Assembly: GCA_025358925.1 (NCBI GenBank)
Contig: JANYHT010000030.1
Span: forward strand, 19,745-83,744
Reading direction: 5' to 3'
Length of the DNA: 64,000 bases
Source: Gemmatimonadaceae bacterium
Lineage (GTDB): Bacteria; Gemmatimonadota; Gemmatimonadetes; Gemmatimonadales; Gemmatimonadaceae
The notes beneath the pieces are model-generated. The model saw only the letters and a list, made by a program, of their open reading frames with translations. It did not search any database and was not told the origin of the DNA. The number at the start of each line of letters is the position of its first letter. Position 1 is the stretch's first letter. Shown here in pieces: positions 34,894-44,240 of this stretch. Made by a program: the position numbers and the translations under genes.

Positions 34894-36570
34894 TTATCTC
34901 CGCGAACTACGTATGGTGCCGAGCAGCGAAACATCGGCGTCGAAGTTGAGCGAGCGTGGCGCTGTAGTGAGCGGTATTGTGATCGATGACGTCGAAGCGG
35001 CGGGTATTGCTAGCCGGACACGTTTTGTTGCACCTTTTGCGTCGACGACGTCCACTGTCAGCGACAATTTGTACGGCGCAAACTGATGACCTTGCACCAC
35101 TGCGACGACGACGCGCTTTCGCGTGCTGTCCCAGTGCCACGTCGCGGTCAGGTCTGCAACACCTGGTCGACGCATCCATTGCGCGAAGAACCACTCGAGT
35201 GAGCGACCGGCCGTCTTTTCGAATGCACGTTGCAGGTCTGCGGTGAGCGCATTGCTGTGACGATGCGCCACGTAGTACGCACGAATTCCGCGAAAAAATG
35301 CCGAATCACCAATCTCGCGACGTAGCAGATGCAAAGTGAAACCCGCTTTCTCATAGACATTGGTGTTGAGCACCCGCGCAACGCTGTCTAAGCCTTCATC
35401 GACCACCGGTTTTTCGACGGTAATAGGTGACTTCAGTACTTTCGTGCGCATGTTTGACAGGTCTTGCCGAAACGCGCTATCTCCGTGTGCATGCTCAGTC
35501 CACAGCGCGGCAAAATAGGTTGCAAATCCTTCGGACAACCATACGTGCGGCCACTCGCGCTCGGTCACGGCGTCACCAAACCACTGATGCGCCGTTTCGT
35601 GCGCAATTAACGATTCCGTCGGCGATCCCGGTTTGAACAAATGCTCGGCGTAAAAAATTGCGCCAGCGTTTTCCATTCCACCGTATCGCGTGGACGATGC
35701 AACATGCGCGAGCTTCTCGTACGGGAATGGACCAACTAGCTTCGAGAAGAGCGCCACAATCTCACCAGCCCGCGCAAAGTTTCCGGGAATCACGGCACGT
35801 CGCTCGGGGTTCGTCCAAACCGATTGTCGGACACAGCCCGCGCGTTCGGCGAGTCCGCACGCCGTGTCACCAAGTTCAAGCACTGCGAATGGTGCAACAC
35901 CAATGACCATGACCGCTGTATAAATCGGGCGAATGGTTCGCCAATGCGTGCGCACAATCGGCGCCGTTGTCACGCTCGGCTCTAAACTCTCCTCTACTAA
36001 CTCGCCGTTCGCAATAACACGATGTGGCGCTGGTGCGCGCACAATCCAATCGACGAGGGCCTTGTCACTCGGATGATCCACCGTCGCCAACCACTGCCGC
36101 GCGCGGTCAGGGAAATTATCGCCGAATGCGGTCCAGGCGCCGGTCGCATCGCGGCGAATGATAAGTCCGTCGGTTGGCACTCCGTGATAAAATATTGCTA
36201 CGCGAATCGTGTCCATTGACCCAGCCGGAAGCGCGACGTTGACGCTGTCACCAGGGCGGGTAAACGTTGAAGGCACACCGTTCACGTAGGTCGAATCGAC
36301 ATGCAGCGAAGCCACTAAATCGAGCGACAGTGAAGTGACGGCACTCGTGCGACGTGCCGTTGTGGTCGCTGCAAACCGAATCGTATCAAGAGCGCCTCGA
36401 TTCGGAAAATCAATGCGAAATTCATAGTGCAGCACGTCGATGTTTGCGCGACTGCCACCTGTGAGGCTTGGTGTTGGCTGCGCGAACAGGGCAGGCGCCG
36501 CAGGGTGAAACGTCACGAGTGCGGTGAGCAAAACCACAAACGCGGACGACGGTACAAAGCTGATTCGCAT
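34894..36570 (-). CDS. Exported M1 family zinc metallopeptidase
   Basis: 558 residues from ATG 36570, which supplies a signal peptide (AFVVLLTALVTFHPAAPALF). The M1 substrate motif YGGMENAGAIFY precedes the gluzincin site HETAHQW (His324, Glu325, His328) with the third ligand Glu347 in WLSEGFATYF. It should remove N-terminal residues from peptides in the periplasm. The usual catalytic tyrosine region is downstream near VYEKAGFTLHLLRREIG. It is divergent from the TPR gene at 36747. Confidence 0.92.
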   Translation of the reverse strand: MRISFVPSSAFVVLLTALVTFHPAAPALFAQPTPSLTGGSRANIDVLHYEFRIDFPNRGALDTIRFAATTTARRTSAVTSLSLDLVASLHVDSTYVNGVPSTFTRPGDSVNVALPAGSMDTIRVAIFYHGVPTDGLIIRRDATGAWTAFGDNFPDRARQWLATVDHPSDKALVDWIVRAPAPHRVIANGELVEESLEPSVTTAPIVRTHWRTIRPIYTAVMVIGVAPFAVLELGDTACGLAERAGCVRQSVWTNPERRAVIPGNFARAGEIVALFSKLVGPFPYEKLAHVASSTRYGGMENAGAIFYAEHLFKPGSPTESLIAHETAHQWFGDAVTEREWPHVWLSEGFATYFAALWTEHAHGDSAFRQDLSNMRTKVLKSPITVEKPVVDEGLDSVARVLNTNVYEKAGFTLHLLRREIGDSAFFRGIRAYYVAHRHSNALTADLQRAFEKTAGRSLEWFFAQWMRRPGVADLTATWHWDSTRKRVVVAVVQGHQFAPYKLSLTVDVVDAKGATKRVRLAIPAASTSSITIPLTTAPRSLNFDADVSLLGTIRSSRR

Positions 36571-36746
36571 TTCAACGGAGCGGAGAGGTACACGAGACCA
36601 ACGGATCGACGCGCAAACATAACACGCTCGGCGAAATTCGCGAACAACGGTATTGGCAACGCGCTTGGCTTTCGCTGCTGTCATCGCCGCCCCAGATTAC
36701 CCTTGATCAACCCGTCGCGCGATGCGCACCATTTACTGGTCATGTC

Positions 36747-37586
36747 ATGAAACTCCCGATTCGTACGTTGTTTGTCGCTGCCGCACTGACGTTCAGCGTA
36801 TCGATCGCCACCGCGCAATCCGTGCAGTATCGTAGTCCTGCGGGCCTCGAGTATCGCGCACAGGCGGATACTGGACCAATCGCGCGCGCAAAGGCGGCAC
36901 TCGATGCTGACCCACGCAACGTACAGCGATTTATCGCGCTCGGCGTCGCACAATCTGGTGTCCGACAATTTCGCGAGGCGATTGAGACGTTTACGCGCGG
37001 CATCGCGGTCGCACCAAACGAGGCGATGCTCTATCGCTGGCGTGGTCACCGCTATCTTTCAGTACGCGAGTTTGCAAAAGCGACGGCCGATTTGAAACAC
37101 GGCTACACGCTTGATAGCACAAACTACGGCATTTTGTATCACACGGGCGTGCTACGTTTTGTACAGGGCGACTTCAATGGCGCTGCTGCCATGTTTGCAA
37201 AGGCACAGCCGCGCGCGCCGGACGGAGGCGAACTCGCGGGCAGCACTGATTGGTTGTGGATGTCACTATCGCGCGCGCGCCGCAATGCGGAAGCCGCCGC
37301 GATGCTTGCTCGTCGTCCGGATACGTTGCCAACAACGCCTGGTTACGCGTATGTGTCACGACTCAAGATGTATCGCGGAGAGATCGCACCGTCTGCGCTC
37401 TTTTCTCCGTCAGACACGGCCGACGTGCAAGTCGCAACGCTCAGTTTTGGGTTGGGGAATTGGTATCTTGTGCACGGCGACACCGCGAAGGCGAAGGCCG
37501 CATTTCAGCGCGCGATAAAATCTGGTGGATGGCCCGGATTTGGTTTTATCGTATCAGAGGCAGAGTTGAAGCGGATGCGAAAGTAG
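36747..37586 (+). CDS. Exported tetratricopeptide-repeat protein
   Basis: 279 residues with a signal peptide (TLFVAAALTFSVSIATAQS). TPR-like helix pairs follow: RFIALGVAQSGVRQFREAIE, YRWRGHRYLSVREFAKATAD, YHTGVLRFVQGDFNGAAAMF, and near the end NWYLVHGDTAKAKAAFQRAI. It is a periplasmic scaffold with no catalytic motif. It converges with the membrane gene at 37625. Confidence 0.85.
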   Translation: MKLPIRTLFVAAALTFSVSIATAQSVQYRSPAGLEYRAQADTGPIARAKAALDADPRNVQRFIALGVAQSGVRQFREAIETFTRGIAVAPNEAMLYRWRGHRYLSVREFAKATADLKHGYTLDSTNYGILYHTGVLRFVQGDFNGAAAMFAKAQPRAPDGGELAGSTDWLWMSLSRARRNAEAAAMLARRPDTLPTTPGYAYVSRLKMYRGEIAPSALFSPSDTADVQVATLSFGLGNWYLVHGDTAKAKAAFQRAIKSGGWPGFGFIVSEAELKRMRK

Positions 37587-37624
37587 GCGCATTACGGAGA
37601 TGCTGCGCAAACGTAAACGCAGCG

Positions 37625-37993
37625 TCATATCAATTTCGTCATCCGGAAAGTGGCAAAGAACAGTGCGGCGCCGACGAGCACAAACGCATCGATACTAAAG
37701 ACCACCCAGTGCGGAATGGTCAGTGTGTGTCGCGTGGATAGTGTGACCGCACTCAAAATACACACGAGTATCGCGTAGAGCGGTACGAGTTGGTCGGTGT
37801 AGTACCACGTGATGTTGTGTACAATGTAGCTGTACCATTTTTGTACCCAATACGCGAGAACGCAGAGCGCGACGGCAAGATTCAGCATTGCGACGACCGG
37901 TGCGTCGCTTGATCGGCGTCGCACAAGCACCAACACGGCGACGTGCGCAGCGAGGCCAAACCACACAATGCGCACAGGAACGACGTCCTTCAT
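37625..37993 (-). CDS. Small four-helix membrane protein, function unknown
   Basis: 122 residues, four membrane helices (VWFGLAAHVAVLVLV, VVAMLNLAVALCVLAYWVQK, LVPLYAILVCILSAVTL, WVVFSIDAFVLVGAALFFAT). No recognised family. The start overlaps the stop of the upstream membrane gene as ATGA (37993-37990), so both are co-translated. Confidence 0.7.
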   Translation of the reverse strand: MKDVVPVRIVWFGLAAHVAVLVLVRRRSSDAPVVAMLNLAVALCVLAYWVQKWYSYIVHNITWYYTDQLVPLYAILVCILSAVTLSTRHTLTIPHWVVFSIDAFVLVGAALFFATFRMTKLI

Positions 37994-38514
37994 TTGGTGT
38001 CCTCGTGTCGAGCAAGAGAGAAACTTTGCGCGATGACCTTAACTATGGGCAACGCGACGAAAGGAATGTGCCCGAACAACTGTACCCACCAGCGAAAATT
38101 CACGGTCGGTGGTCGGTGTGTGAACGACGGCATAAATGCGAAGGACATGAACATCCAAATGATTGGGCCAAACAGTGTAGCAGTTTTGATGGTGCCGAAC
38201 GGTGACGCGAGCAGTGCTTGCACGTGCGACGCTCGCATGAGCACAAACAGAAAAACTGCTGTCCACGAAAGTGCTACCGTAAAATGCAGCATCAACCCAA
38301 GTGCCACTGGTTGCACATCTCCGTCGATTGCGCTCTTACCGATGAGGACCGATGCGACGCCTTGCCAGAGACGCGCGACAGTTGAACCGTAGAACACGGC
38401 ATTCAGGACGCTTGAGAAGAGCATATCCGTGATGCCGGCAATGAGACCGGCGCGCAACCACAGTGACACGGTGTGGTTGCCTCTGGCGGGTGTGGATGCG
38501 ACAACGACAGACAT
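37990..38514 (-). CDS. Membrane protein, function unknown
   Basis: 174 residues from ATG 38514; the frame continues upstream into repeat DNA, but only this start begins a protein-like sequence. Four membrane helices, including LRAGLIAGITDMLFSSVLNA, LGLMLHFTVALSWTAVFLFV and PIIWMFMSFAFMPSF. The pattern GLxAGxxDxxxA at the start and HFxxA in the middle resembles an uncharacterised family of four-helix proteins annotated as hypothetical. It forms an operon with the next gene. Confidence 0.7.
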   Translation of the reverse strand: MSVVVASTPARGNHTVSLWLRAGLIAGITDMLFSSVLNAVFYGSTVARLWQGVASVLIGKSAIDGDVQPVALGLMLHFTVALSWTAVFLFVLMRASHVQALLASPFGTIKTATLFGPIIWMFMSFAFMPSFTHRPPTVNFRWWVQLFGHIPFVALPIVKVIAQSFSLARHEDTK

Positions 38515-38639
38515 AGGTGGACGCTCGCTTCGCGCAGGGAGATACCATCGCTCGCGGCGCGGGTGCATGCCGGTTGCATAAACTGGTGCACGCGTTGCTT
38601 TTGCACTAGCAGGATTGGCAACTGGCCCAAACCATTTGA

Positions 38640-38811
38640 CCACGAATTTCACGAATAACGCAAATTGGATTGGCGTGGCACGAGATTGAAAACAACCACC
38701 ACGCCTGAAGACGCACGCGCAGACGTATTCCCGCATCACTCTAAAAAATGATGCGTTTCGACCGTCGGCGAATCGCCTCGTCCAAATTCGCGGCATTCGC
38801 GAAATTCGCGG
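38640..38811. repeat. MITE-like inverted-repeat element, copy B
   Basis: The left end at 38640-38668 (CCACGAATTTCACGAATAAC...) and right end at 38782-38811 are imperfect 30-base inverted repeats; the reverse complement of the right end starts CCGCGAATTTCGCGAATGCC. Inside is a 7-bp hairpin CGCATCA/TGATGCG at 38732-38755. Ends and interior resemble the element at 9251-9414. The rest of the gap 38515-38897 shows no gene. Confidence 0.65.
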
Positions 38812-38897
38812 TCCGCCGTTGTCAGTATACCAGCATAGAACTCGCGCACTGTAGTTTTCCTCGAGCGTGCCGAACATCCTCACCTACGCCACCCCCG

Positions 38898-39983
38898 ATG
38901 CCACGATTTCTACTCCTCACGTTTACCGTCGTCGGTCTCAGCGCCTGCATGGCGACAGCGCCACAGTCTCCCTCGGCAAATCGCAACACCAGCTTTTTTT
39001 GGGCCGAGTACCCAGTTGGTAAACGGCACACGCTTATGCCGTCGCCGAAAACGGTCGTGTATGGTGGCTATGACGCCGATGCAAAACCCGCACTGCGCAT
39101 CGCGTCGGGTGATGAAGTGGAAGTTGGCGCCGTTTCCACGTGCGGCGTGCGTTTGCTGCAACCCGGAAAAGACACGGGCACCGTCGAACACGCGTATCGC
39201 GCAATCGCGGGCCCTGATCGCGACACCACACTGCGTCGTGGCCCCGGTGGACACATTTTGACAGGGCCAATTTTTGTCGAGGGTGCCGAACCTGGTGATG
39301 TGCTTGAGATTCGTATTAAGGCCGTGGATATGGACATCCCGTACGCCTGCAATTCGTTCAGTTCGCGCAGCGGATTTTTGCCGGAAGATTTCCCCAATAC
39401 CACACGCTCACGTATCGTGCCGCTTGATCGACAACGGATGATTGGGCATTTCTCCGACTCGGCGAAAATTCAAATTCCGTTACGGCCATTCTTTGGTAGC
39501 ATGGGGTTGGCTCCCGCAACGGGACGCATCAATAGTGCGCCACCAAGCACGCACGCGGGCAATCTCGATAACAAAGAACTTACTGCGGGCACCATTCTGT
39601 ACATCCCCATCAAGTCACGCGGCGCGCTGTTTGAAGCGGGCGACGGACACGCCGCGCAAGGTGATGGAGAAGTGGATATCACGGCACTCGAAACTGCATT
39701 GCGCGGTCATTTCCAGTTCATCGTGCGCAAAGACATGAAGCTCACATGGCCACGCGGCGAAACACGCACGCATTGGATTGCGATGGGTACCGACAGCAGT
39801 CTTACGCTCGCGACCAAGACGGCGGTGCGCGAAGCGATTGCGCTGCTCGTCGATGTGAAGAAGATGTCGCGCGAAGATGCGTACATGTTGGTAAGCACCG
39901 GATGCGATGTGCACATAACGCAGCTTGTGGACGGTACCATGGGTGTTCACGTGATGATACCGAAAGGGCTATTCGTGCAATAA
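38898..39983 (+). CDS. Acetamidase/formamidase family lipoprotein
   Basis: 361 residues from ATG 38898, giving a lipoprotein signal (FLLLTFTVVGLSAC). FmdA/AmdA features follow: ALRIASGDEVEVGAVSTCGV, GHILTGPIFVEGAEPGDVLE, IPLRPFFGSMGLAP and LYIPIKSRGALFEAGDGHAA then QGDGEVD. The family hydrolyses formamide or acetamide, but a lipid-anchored exported member probably has another small amide or a new substrate. It stands alone, 27 bases before the DUF1801 gene. Confidence 0.88.
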   Translation: MPRFLLLTFTVVGLSACMATAPQSPSANRNTSFFWAEYPVGKRHTLMPSPKTVVYGGYDADAKPALRIASGDEVEVGAVSTCGVRLLQPGKDTGTVEHAYRAIAGPDRDTTLRRGPGGHILTGPIFVEGAEPGDVLEIRIKAVDMDIPYACNSFSSRSGFLPEDFPNTTRSRIVPLDRQRMIGHFSDSAKIQIPLRPFFGSMGLAPATGRINSAPPSTHAGNLDNKELTAGTILYIPIKSRGALFEAGDGHAAQGDGEVDITALETALRGHFQFIVRKDMKLTWPRGETRTHWIAMGTDSSLTLATKTAVREAIALLVDVKKMSREDAYMLVSTGCDVHITQLVDGTMGVHVMIPKGLFVQ

Positions 39984-40010
39984 CACCTTGTTGGCAACGA
40001 CGGAGCGAGC

Positions 40011-40484
40011 ATGCGCGCGAATAAAGTTGTTGTTTCGACGGACTCTCCAGACGACCAGTTGGACTCATTTTTTGACAAATATGAGTCGGCCATCGCGGCG
40101 CTTGCACGCGCGTGTCGCGGTGCCATGCGTAAACGCATGCCCACGGCGAACGAGTTGGTTTATGACAACTATCAGTTTCTCGCGATTGGCTACAGTCCCA
40201 CGGAGCGTACGTCTGAGTGTATTGTGTCTCTCGCGATCAACAAGCATGGAGTGGCGCTCTCTTTCTATTACGGCGCCACGCTTGATGACCCAGACGGTGT
40301 TCTGCTCGGTACTGGAAAGCAGAGCCGATTCATCCGATTGCCAACTGCGAGCACGCTGTCAGAGCCTGTTGTTGAAGCCAGAATCGACGCAGCGATTGCG
40401 CAGGGTGCGGTGCCGCTGCCCGTTGGTGGCAAGGGGAAATTGATCATCAAATCGATTTCGGCGACACAGGTGCCGCGTCGCTGA
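40011..40484 (+). CDS. DUF1801 domain protein
   Basis: 157 residues from ATG 40011. LDSFFDKYESAIAALARACR, ANELVYDNYQFLAIGYSPTE and FIRLPTASTLSEPVVEARID match the DUF1801 (YdhG-like, frataxin-like fold) family. No catalytic residues are known. Soluble and cytoplasmic. Confidence 0.8.
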   Translation: MRANKVVVSTDSPDDQLDSFFDKYESAIAALARACRGAMRKRMPTANELVYDNYQFLAIGYSPTERTSECIVSLAINKHGVALSFYYGATLDDPDGVLLGTGKQSRFIRLPTASTLSEPVVEARIDAAIAQGAVPLPVGGKGKLIIKSISATQVPRR

Positions 40485-40579
40485 CGCTGGGCACATTGCG
40501 CTCCACCATGATCGGCTTTACGTTCGCCGATGTGCTCCCGAGCTTGCACGTCAGACTAAACGTTGGATAAGAGGATGCT

Positions 40580-41140
40580 ATGAGAGTTGGATCGAGGACA
40601 CGCACTGCGTTCGTGATCGGGTTAATGATGCTCGGGGTGAGCTCGCAGGCGCATGCGACGTTAGCCCTCATCCCCGGCAGCGGGGTGTGGCGGTTTTTTG
40701 GCAACTGTACGGACTGCGCCGGTACGGTGTTTGGAGACGTGGCCCCGTACCCGGTCACCGCGACCCTTACATTGCAGAATTACATTCAAGGTCAGACCTT
40801 GGTCAACTCAAACTTTGTCTCGTTTGCGTACGGCGGCTCGAACCTCCTGCTGCCTTACACGGTGCCGACGTCATTCGCGTTTGTGGGTTTGACCGGCAAC
40901 CTTACCAATGGCGGAGTCGAGGAACTGCGGTTGACGTTTAGTTCCGGCGGATATTTTGACATGCGGTCTAGCAGGACATGGTCAACGTGTGCTGCCGGCG
41001 TGAATTGCCCACTCGACTATGGCACCAACGGCAATCTTGTGCTTGATACGACAGTGCCCGAACCCAGCTCATACGCGCTACTCGCGTTCGGACTTGGTAC
41101 GCTCGGTGTTGCATCCACGCTAAAGAAACGCACCCGCTAA
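40580..41140 (+). CDS. PEP-CTERM sorting-domain protein
   Basis: 186 residues with a signal peptide (FVIGLMMLGVSSQAHA) and a good ribosome site (AGAGGA before ATG 40580). The C-terminus has the sorting signal VPEPSSYALLAFGLGTLGVA followed by basic KKRTR, the tripartite PEP-CTERM structure processed by exosortase. The middle is a beta-rich domain with two CxxC/CC-type cysteine pairs (GNCTDCAG; TCAAGVNC). It should be exported and anchored or released at the cell surface, usually with extracellular polysaccharide. No exosortase gene is in the window. Confidence 0.88.
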   Translation: MRVGSRTRTAFVIGLMMLGVSSQAHATLALIPGSGVWRFFGNCTDCAGTVFGDVAPYPVTATLTLQNYIQGQTLVNSNFVSFAYGGSNLLLPYTVPTSFAFVGLTGNLTNGGVEELRLTFSSGGYFDMRSSRTWSTCAAGVNCPLDYGTNGNLVLDTTVPEPSSYALLAFGLGTLGVASTLKKRTR

Positions 41141-41278
41141 TTTTCGCAGCAGTATTCGATGGCTGCGCAACTCATTGCGCGGCCATTTGTGTTTGTAAGC
41201 CTCGATTCACGGAACCTTTTGTAGAACACCCGGATAGGTGCGCCAGAATCACTCTGGTCGATCCCCGCACCCGTCCCA

Positions 41279-42010
41279 ATGCCTTTTCCGCACGTCGCCG
41301 CGCTCCTCACCGAAAGCCCAGCATCTGCATTCCCGTTGGTATTTCTGGGCGGTGTGCTCACGAGTTTGACGCCGTGCATCTATCCAATGATTCCGATCAC
41401 CGCCGCTGTCGTGGGTGGGCAATCGGGTTCGCTCACGAGTAGCGCCGCGCCAACGCGATCGCGCGGTCGCGTCATCGCGCTCACGACCGCGTACGTGCTT
41501 GGTCTCGCGACTGCTTACGCGTCGCTCGGAGTTATTGCCGGTCTTACCGGCACGCTGTTTGGGGGTATCAGCACTAATCCGTGGCTGTTGATCGCAATGG
41601 CCAATCTCTTGTTCGCATTTGCGCTCATGATGATCGATGTGCTGCCAGTGCCCGTACCTCATCGCCTCCTTGCACGCGCCGCGGGCATGAACAGCGGTGG
41701 CCGAATTGCCGGAGCGTTCGGTATGGGCGCAGCGTCAGGACTCGTCGCCGCGCCGTGCGGTGCTCCAATAATGGCAACGCTATTGACGTGGGTTGCGGCC
41801 ACGCACAGCGCGTTCCTCGGCTTCCTCTATCTGTTCGTGTTCTCGCTCGGCATGTGCACCCTGCTCGTTGTGGTTGGACTCGCCGCCGGTGGTGCCGTGC
41901 GTTTACCGCGCGCCGGTGCTTGGATGATCAATGTCAAACGAGTATTTGCGTTACTGATGTTTGGTACCGCGCAGTACTACCTGATTCAAGCCGGACAAGT
42001 GTTGTTGTAA
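41279..42010 (+). CDS. CcdA/DsbD-type thiol-transfer membrane protein
   Basis: 243 residues, about six membrane helices. The two redox cysteines are in GVLTSLTPCIYPMIPITAAV and GLVAAPCGAPIMATLLTWVA, as in DsbD/CcdA. It would move electrons from cytoplasmic thioredoxin to a periplasmic thiol protein. The following gene encodes a TlpA-like thioredoxin, the expected acceptor. The start at ATG 41279 keeps the first helix. Confidence 0.9.
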   Translation: MPFPHVAALLTESPASAFPLVFLGGVLTSLTPCIYPMIPITAAVVGGQSGSLTSSAAPTRSRGRVIALTTAYVLGLATAYASLGVIAGLTGTLFGGISTNPWLLIAMANLLFAFALMMIDVLPVPVPHRLLARAAGMNSGGRIAGAFGMGAASGLVAAPCGAPIMATLLTWVAATHSAFLGFLYLFVFSLGMCTLLVVVGLAAGGAVRLPRAGAWMINVKRVFALLMFGTAQYYLIQAGQVLL

Positions 42011-42046
42011 CGCTCACATCATCCACATCACATCGGGATTCATCAC

Positions 42047-42598
42047 ATGTTTGCATTCTCGCTCGCAGTCCGTCATGCGGCTCGTCGCACGCTCCACGCA
42101 TCGTCACTCACGCTCGCCGTCTCACTCGTCGCCGCTCGAGCCAATGCGCAGGAAGCGGGCATCGCCATCGGTGCTCATGCACCAAGTGCCGCCGTCGAAA
42201 CGCTGGACGGTAAAGCGATGGACCTTGCGCAATACATAGGCAAGAAACCGACGGTGCTGGAGTTCTGGGCAACGTGGTGCCCGTTGTGCAAAAAGCTTGA
42301 ACCCGCGATGTCGGCCGCGCGCGAAAAGTACGGCAAGGACGTGGCATTCGTGTCCGTCGGTGTACCACAAAATCAAACGGCGGAGCGGCAGCAGGCGTAC
42401 GTGACGGAAAAACAAATGAAGGGCACCTTTGTATTCGACAAAGACGGTGCCGCGTATAAAGCATACAAAGCCACGCACACGTCGTATGTTGTGGTAGTCG
42501 ACGCCAACGGGATGGTGGTGTACACCGGTGTCGGACCAGAACAGGATATCGATTCGGCGGTGAAGAAGGCCTTACCCGCCAGTAAACGCAGCATGTAG
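42047..42598 (+). CDS. Periplasmic TlpA-like thioredoxin-fold protein
   Basis: 183 residues with a signal peptide ending about ARANAQ. The redox motif is [16 protein letters not shown] (CPLC), and [20 protein letters not shown] holds the cis-proline region partner, though the usual cis-Pro is not obvious. It is paired with the CcdA-like gene 36 bases upstream, so it is probably kept reduced. Possible roles: reducing cysteines in a periplasmic protein or in cytochrome assembly. Confidence 0.88.
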   Translation: MFAFSLAVRHAARRTLHASSLTLAVSLVAARANAQEAGIAIGAHAPSAAVETLDGKAMDLAQYIGKKPTVLEFWATWCPLCKKLEPAMSAAREKYGKDVAFVSVGVPQNQTAERQQAYVTEKQMKGTFVFDKDGAAYKAYKATHTSYVVVVDANGMVVYTGVGPEQDIDSAVKKALPASKRSM

Positions 42599-42611
42599 AT
42601 CACGAGCACGC

Positions 42612-43223
42612 ATGACGACCGCTGGCGACACGCCGCATAACACGACTGATGCGTTGTCGTTTGAAGACGACGCGCTTCGGTGCCTCGATGACGTCGCGCG
42701 ATTTGCGCGATCGCTCACGCGTGCCCCAGATGATGCAGATGATTTAGTACAGGAGACGTACCTGCGAGCGTTTCGCAGTCGGCATACATGGCGCGAGGGA
42801 GCAGACATGCGACGCTGGTTATTTACAATTTGTAAAAACATCTTTCTGCGCGACGAAGAACGCGCGAGACACGTTGTTGCATTGGATGATGAACCCACCG
42901 AAGAAACGTTGTCGGTGGTGCGGCTACACAATACCATCGTCGCCAACGGTGAGTCGTCGTTGTTTGACCGCATTGATGTCGCTCCCGCAATCGCACGCGC
43001 CATGCAACAGCTCGCTGAACCGTTTCGACTCGTTGTCGCGCTAGTCGACATGGAAGGGTACGGTTACATCGAGGCCGCTGAGATGCTCGGCATTCCAGTT
43101 GGTACGGTGCGGTCGCGCTTGTTCCGAGCGCGCCGCGTGCTGCAAGATGCTCTGCTGGTCCACGCACGCGACGCCGGTCTATTGGGTACGTCAGCGTTTC
43201 GCGAAAAAGGAGTTCGCTCATGA
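42612..43223 (+). CDS. ECF RNA polymerase sigma factor
   Basis: 203 residues from ATG 42612. Region 2: DDADDLVQETYLRAFRSRHT, WREGADMRRWLFTICKNIFL. Region 4: GYIEAAEMLGIPVGTVRSRL then FRARRVL. The stop overlaps the anti-sigma start by four bases. It starts 13 bases after the thioredoxin gene, so this sigma factor is encoded inside the redox operon and probably controls it. Confidence 0.92.
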   Translation: MTTAGDTPHNTTDALSFEDDALRCLDDVARFARSLTRAPDDADDLVQETYLRAFRSRHTWREGADMRRWLFTICKNIFLRDEERARHVVALDDEPTEETLSVVRLHNTIVANGESSLFDRIDVAPAIARAMQQLAEPFRLVVALVDMEGYGYIEAAEMLGIPVGTVRSRLFRARRVLQDALLVHARDAGLLGTSAFREKGVRS

Positions 43224-43510
43224 TCACGGACATACTCGCGCCGGTCGTTCCGGTGTTTGACTGCAAGGAAACCGTTCGTCGGTTGTGGGATTATCTCGAT
43301 CGCGAGCTCGCCCCAGCTGATATGGCAGCGATCGATTCGCATCTCGCACAGTGCGACAAATGCCCGCAACATTTCGCATTTGAGCGACAGTTTCTCGCCG
43401 CGGTGAAAGCCGCGCGGTCACAACACACCGCACCAGACGCGTTGCGCGCGCGTGTTCGTGCCACGTTGGGACTCGCGCCGAGCAAAAAAGATGACGGTGC
43501 ACATGGCTGA
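43220..43510 (+). CDS. Zinc-binding anti-sigma factor (RsrA-like)
   Basis: 96 residues. The zinc motif is IDSHLAQCDKCPQHF (HxxxCxxC), with an upstream cysteine in VFDCKETVRRLWDYLD. No membrane segment, so it is soluble. RsrA-type anti-sigma factors release their sigma when the cysteines are oxidised. That fits the neighbouring thiol and molybdenum redox genes, which suggests that thiol oxidation is the signal. Confidence 0.88.
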   Translation: MITDILAPVVPVFDCKETVRRLWDYLDRELAPADMAAIDSHLAQCDKCPQHFAFERQFLAAVKAARSQHTAPDALRARVRATLGLAPSKKDDGAHG

Positions 43511-44240
43511 GAAAGCGCGACATCACTGGATTGTGCGCGTCACGCACTGGATGAGTGCCATCGCGTTCTTCATCATGGTTGGAAGTGGCCTACGCATTTT
43601 CAACGCGTATCCTTCGTTTCACCGTCGTGGCGAAACGTTTTGCTGCTATCCGTTCGAAGGCACCCCAATCCCGTCGTGGGCAACCTTTGGCGGTTGGCTC
43701 GGCGGTGCACGACACTGGCACTTCGCCATGATGTGGGTCCTGGTGGCGAATGGACTCGTCTATCTCGCCTTCATTTATTTGCATGGTGAATGGCGGGATC
43801 TCGTGCCGCGCAGAGGCGACCTGCGTGACACGATCGAGATGATCAAGTTTTACGTGTTCGCGCGTAAGGATCATCCAATTCAAGGCAAACACAATGCGCT
43901 GCAAAAAGGTACGTACTTCATTATGCCCATTCTTGCGGCGATGATTGTCATCTCCGGCATCGCGATTTGGAAGCCTGTTTCGTTGGGGTGGCTGACCAAC
44001 CTGTTGGGTGGATATGTGTGGGCGCGCTACTGGCATTTTAGTGGTATGGTGGCGCTCGTGGGGCTCTCGATTGTGCACGTGTTCATGGTCTTCAGTGTTG
44101 ATCCGTACAGTTTGCGCAGCATGACCACTGGCGGTTACAGCGAGCGGTTATCGCCCGAAGCCCGCAACGCGCGACCATTTTGGCATTTGTTGCCGCGACG
44201 AAGACGCGAAGAACCCGTAGCAGAGGAGAACGCGACATGA
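43491..44240 (+). CDS. Membrane cytochrome b subunit
   Basis: 249 residues from ATG 43491 (ATG 43503 also fits). Four membrane helices with haem-ligand histidines: RVTHWMSAIAFFIMVGSGLR, GGARHWHFAMMWVLVANGLV, and YWHFSGMVALVGLSIVHVFM. It matches the cytochrome b561/formate dehydrogenase gamma type. It overlaps the molybdoenzyme start as ATGA, so the two are a pair: the cytochrome moves electrons between the quinone pool and the periplasmic enzyme. It replaces the YedZ/MsrQ subunit usually seen with this enzyme class. Confidence 0.88.
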   Translation: MTVHMAEKARHHWIVRVTHWMSAIAFFIMVGSGLRIFNAYPSFHRRGETFCCYPFEGTPIPSWATFGGWLGGARHWHFAMMWVLVANGLVYLAFIYLHGEWRDLVPRRGDLRDTIEMIKFYVFARKDHPIQGKHNALQKGTYFIMPILAAMIVISGIAIWKPVSLGWLTNLLGGYVWARYWHFSGMVALVGLSIVHVFMVFSVDPYSLRSMTTGGYSERLSPEARNARPFWHLLPRRRREEPVAEENAT

